A stretch of DNA of 64,000 nucleotides, taken from assembly GCA_032209605.1 (NCBI GenBank), contig JASFXZ010000007.1:24426264-24490263 (forward strand), in the 5' to 3' direction. Positions within the stretch are counted from its first letter, which is position 1, and each line of letters begins with the position of its first letter. Positions 61,281-64,000 of this stretch are shown piece after piece. This DNA is from Mactromeris polynyma (lineage: Eukaryota > Mollusca > Bivalvia > Venerida > Mactridae). Both the position numbers and the translations under genes were made by a program. The notes below the pieces were generated by a model, which had not been told where the DNA came from, did not search any database, and was given only the letters and a program-made list of their open reading frames with translations.

Positions 61281-62964
61281 GTCATAAAATATTCACAAAT
61301 GGTACAATTTTCATTTCAACATACAAATATTAACTATGTAAGAAAACCGAAATGTCCGTTGGGCAGCAAATTTTCTTCAATGAAAATTATTTGAACATAT
61401 AACATGAACTTTATCCATATGTAAGAAATACTTACCGTCTAGGTTTTGCAAAATTTCATTGTCAACACAATGTTGCCTTAATTTTTTCCAACGCAGGATA
61501 AAACTGGAATTTGCAATTTCGCTTATTTCTTTTAAAAATACAATTATTAGTTTATTATCAAAAAAAGTACATTGTGTATATTATTGACTGCCTTTTTTTT
61601 CAATAGCTTTGATATATTTAAGTTCCGCCTGCACTATTCTGTGATTACTGTCTCTTATGTTTGGGAGTGGTGCAATGGAGATATTCGTATTATACATGTA
61701 TAGGATCATATCATATAATAAGTTGTTTTACATTAAGTAATAGGTTGGTTGCAGTCTTAATTAAGGTTTAAACCTACTATGGAGTTTCTGCTACCGACCG
61801 TTCCAATGCGGTACTCCTATTTTCACCCATTCTTTATGTTTAAATTCTTGTCAATGTTGCCTCTATAGTTACATGTACCACTACGTATATATTTGTATGA
61901 CTGTCCTTGTGCTATGAGGTGACTATGCACTTTGTATGTGACATTTTCTGCTCTACTTCTTCATTCTTGTTTTTCTAAATTGATGTCCCAACCAAATCAT
62001 GGCTTTGTCTGTATTTTAGTATTACACTTACATTTAGTTTTCGGATTCAAATCTAAATATCGAGTAAGTAATGCCAGATTCAAGTTGTAATGAGATGTGA
62101 GACACTAGTCTAATAATTGTGTCCATGCAACTAGATTTACGTAGACCCACAACATTTTGAAAACAACTGATTCACAGACGTGTTGCATACAAATGACATC
62201 TGGGCTCTGATTACAAAAAATGTACATTGAATCTAGTCCGGAGACAATTAGATCCACTGGAAATCAATATCAGAAACCAAGACTATTTACGACAAACGTA
62301 ATAAGCATTAAAAGAAAATTTATAATATCGTGTCTCGCTGTAATGGAATTATTTATGACATTCATTTAAGCATTTGATGTAATATGCTGAAGGTTCGTAA
62401 AGAGAGTAAATTTATCACACTTGGGAAGCTGTAAAATTTGTCTGCAACTAATAAAATGCTTTTCTTAAATAAACGTAAATAAACGACATGAAAATATTTA
62501 CCAAACAACACTCAATAGCTTAGCAAAATTAAGTTTTTTTTTAGATTTATATTTGACACTTTAACATGTGTATAGGATATGCCTTATTCACTTCGAAATT
62601 TACCAAACAATTCCAGTTATAATCCTTCAAATTTGTAACTAAATGTATGTCATTTAGCAATGAACTTGTTGCCTGAGAAAATTTAATCGTAGACCTACGT
62701 AATATAACCAGACGCTTGAATAGACCCTTTTCCCAATACGCAGAGTATGCATAGAAGTAAAAGTCACGTTTCTCTCCGCATTTCAAATCGAGGATGATCG
62801 CGAAGGTTGAATGTTAGATGTAGGAAAGAATATGAACGCTTTTGATAATACGGTATATTTTATTTGACACGTATTTAACAAATATATCAGAATTTATACA
62901 GGAACGTTTGTCCATATCGTTGTCTGTACTTATAGTTATTCTTACGATTAATTATCTCCCCTAT

Positions 62965-63150
62965 AAAAAAGTTGGTAGCCCGCCTGGCTTCCTACGGTGG
63001 TATAGCGCTAGACTGTCATCCGGTAGATCCGGGTCCGATACCCGAGTTGGGCACGTTATGTTCATCCTTGACATTTACCTCGGACATGTCTTCCACATGT
63101 GAATAGTTGACAGATGCTTGCGAAAGTGCAAGTTAGTATTGGTTGATAAT
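62965..63150 (+). mobile_element. tRNA-headed SINE-like element, block C copy
   Basis: GGTGGTATAGCGCTAGACTG and GGGTCCGATACCCGAG correspond to the head at 15660-15850, and the body follows with TTGACATTTACCTCGG. The B-box-like motif is retained. Confidence 0.5.
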
Positions 63151-63865
63151 TACGTAATTCAAATAAACTAACAAAATATTGTGTTCACTCCTAAGTACGT
63201 AAGTGTGCACTCACTTGCCAAAATTGGCAACGTCATGTCAATTTATAATATGATAATTCCTCATGTTTTCACTTTTATCACTTTTAACATACTTATGATC
63301 ATAATTCAGAGAAAGGGAATGTCATTTTCTACATATATGTATAGTGATGAGCCAAATTGTATATCAAACTGTAATCTACTTAATACAAATACTCATATTT
63401 ATACATCCACATCAGACGAACCCGAATATCACTTAAAACAGCTGATGAGAAAGAATACCCTGTGTGATAAACACTACCCCAATTTTGGAAATTAATTCCT
63501 TTGATTTTACCTGCATGATATGCACGCGTCATCCAAGTCTTGTGAATCACTGAACTTGCGCTAGCTACCCCCAATGACACTATTAAAAATTCGAATAAAA
63601 ACGACCAATATATTACATAATAGAATCGATGTACTTAAATATTCCATGATCATTCATACTTACATAAATAGTCATATATCCACTAGTATCGTTGAGCTTA
63701 ATGAAAACATTAAAGTGCTTCTGTTGATGAAGCAGTCGGGCGAGCACGACGAAATACACTTGAGATTATTCAATATTCCTACAAAATGAAACTAACAACT
63801 CCCCATCTGTATTGTACTTATACATTAAAAAGTAAACAAATGAACTTTTAATGAAGTAATTTTCA

Positions 63866-64000
63866 ATAGTTTACTTCCAATAGCTAATTATCTCATACAA
63901 CATAATATTACAAAACACCCTTTGTATAGAAACAATGAGGAAATATTAAACCCAATAAGTACACAATATATACAATGAGTCTTGCACTTTCTACAACTGG
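63866..64000. other. Right edge, no recognised feature
   Basis: Similarity to block D ends near 63865. The remaining bases are AT-rich and unrecognised. Confidence 0.4.

Larger units (their letters stand above)
52430..63865 (+). repeat. Segmental duplication block C
   Basis: 52430-53400 matches 29640-25200 inverted without both block A transposons. 53400-58590 matches 25200-21430 inverted, with an extra 1.0 kb at 53978-54991. 55935-63865 matches 8262-16715 in direct orientation. It thus joins the downstream side of block A to the upstream side of block D and links the two families of duplications. Confidence 0.8.

Overview
This is an AT-rich animal genome window and looks like a mollusc, most probably a bivalve. 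Three lines support this: spliced genes for secreted proteins resembling the short-chain collagen C4-like family that is expanded in bivalves; several non-LTR retrotransposons, tRNA-headed SINE-like elements and pearl-like tandem elements of the kind described from bivalves; and long stretches of non-coding DNA with no bacterial-style gene packing. The species cannot be named from this sequence.

The only convincing host genes are three copies of one three-exon gene: 10579-8692 (minus), 22279-23565 (plus) and 57664-56346 (minus). Each encodes a possible or evident signal peptide, a coiled coil of 11-residue repeats and a Cys-rich C4-like domain. A fourth, dead copy lies at 18369-19235, and exon-3 scraps lie at 11716-11824 and 59472-59580. 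The copies sit inside old segmental duplications. Block D (8262-16715) and the right part of block C (55935-63865) are direct repeats. Block A (20260-29640) is inverted relative to block C (52430-58590) and block B (38831-41130). Block B has lost the gene. Differences between blocks show later mobile-element insertions with their empty sites.

Layout: 1-7300, a nearly full-length LINE (ORF1 plus broken ORF2) lying between minus-strand scraps of a different LINE family; 7300-16715, block D; 16716-20260, dead gene copy and tRNA-like SINE head; 20260-29640, block A with an intact gene, a SINE, a 2.1-kb terminal-inverted-repeat element and a 1.1-kb foldback element; 29643-30545, a 160-bp tandem repeat; 31650-32765, a truncated LINE; 33-38 kb, mostly unrecognised DNA with scattered repeats; 38-41.1 kb, block B; 42494-43202, a GC-richer foldback element; 44567-46333, an array of about 53 units of a 33-bp satellite, most carrying the palindrome CTTAGAACGTTCTAAG; 49.1-51.7 kb, a composite repeat ending in a strong hairpin; 52.2-63.9 kb, block C.

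No operon, CRISPR array, rRNA gene or convincing functional tRNA gene was seen. The most unusual items are the palindromic satellite that resembles repeated heat-shock-factor half-sites, the stepwise 2/4/6 expansion of the 11-residue coiled-coil repeat across the gene copies, the nested-hairpin foldback element, and the ORF1/ORF2 same-frame stop of the LINE.
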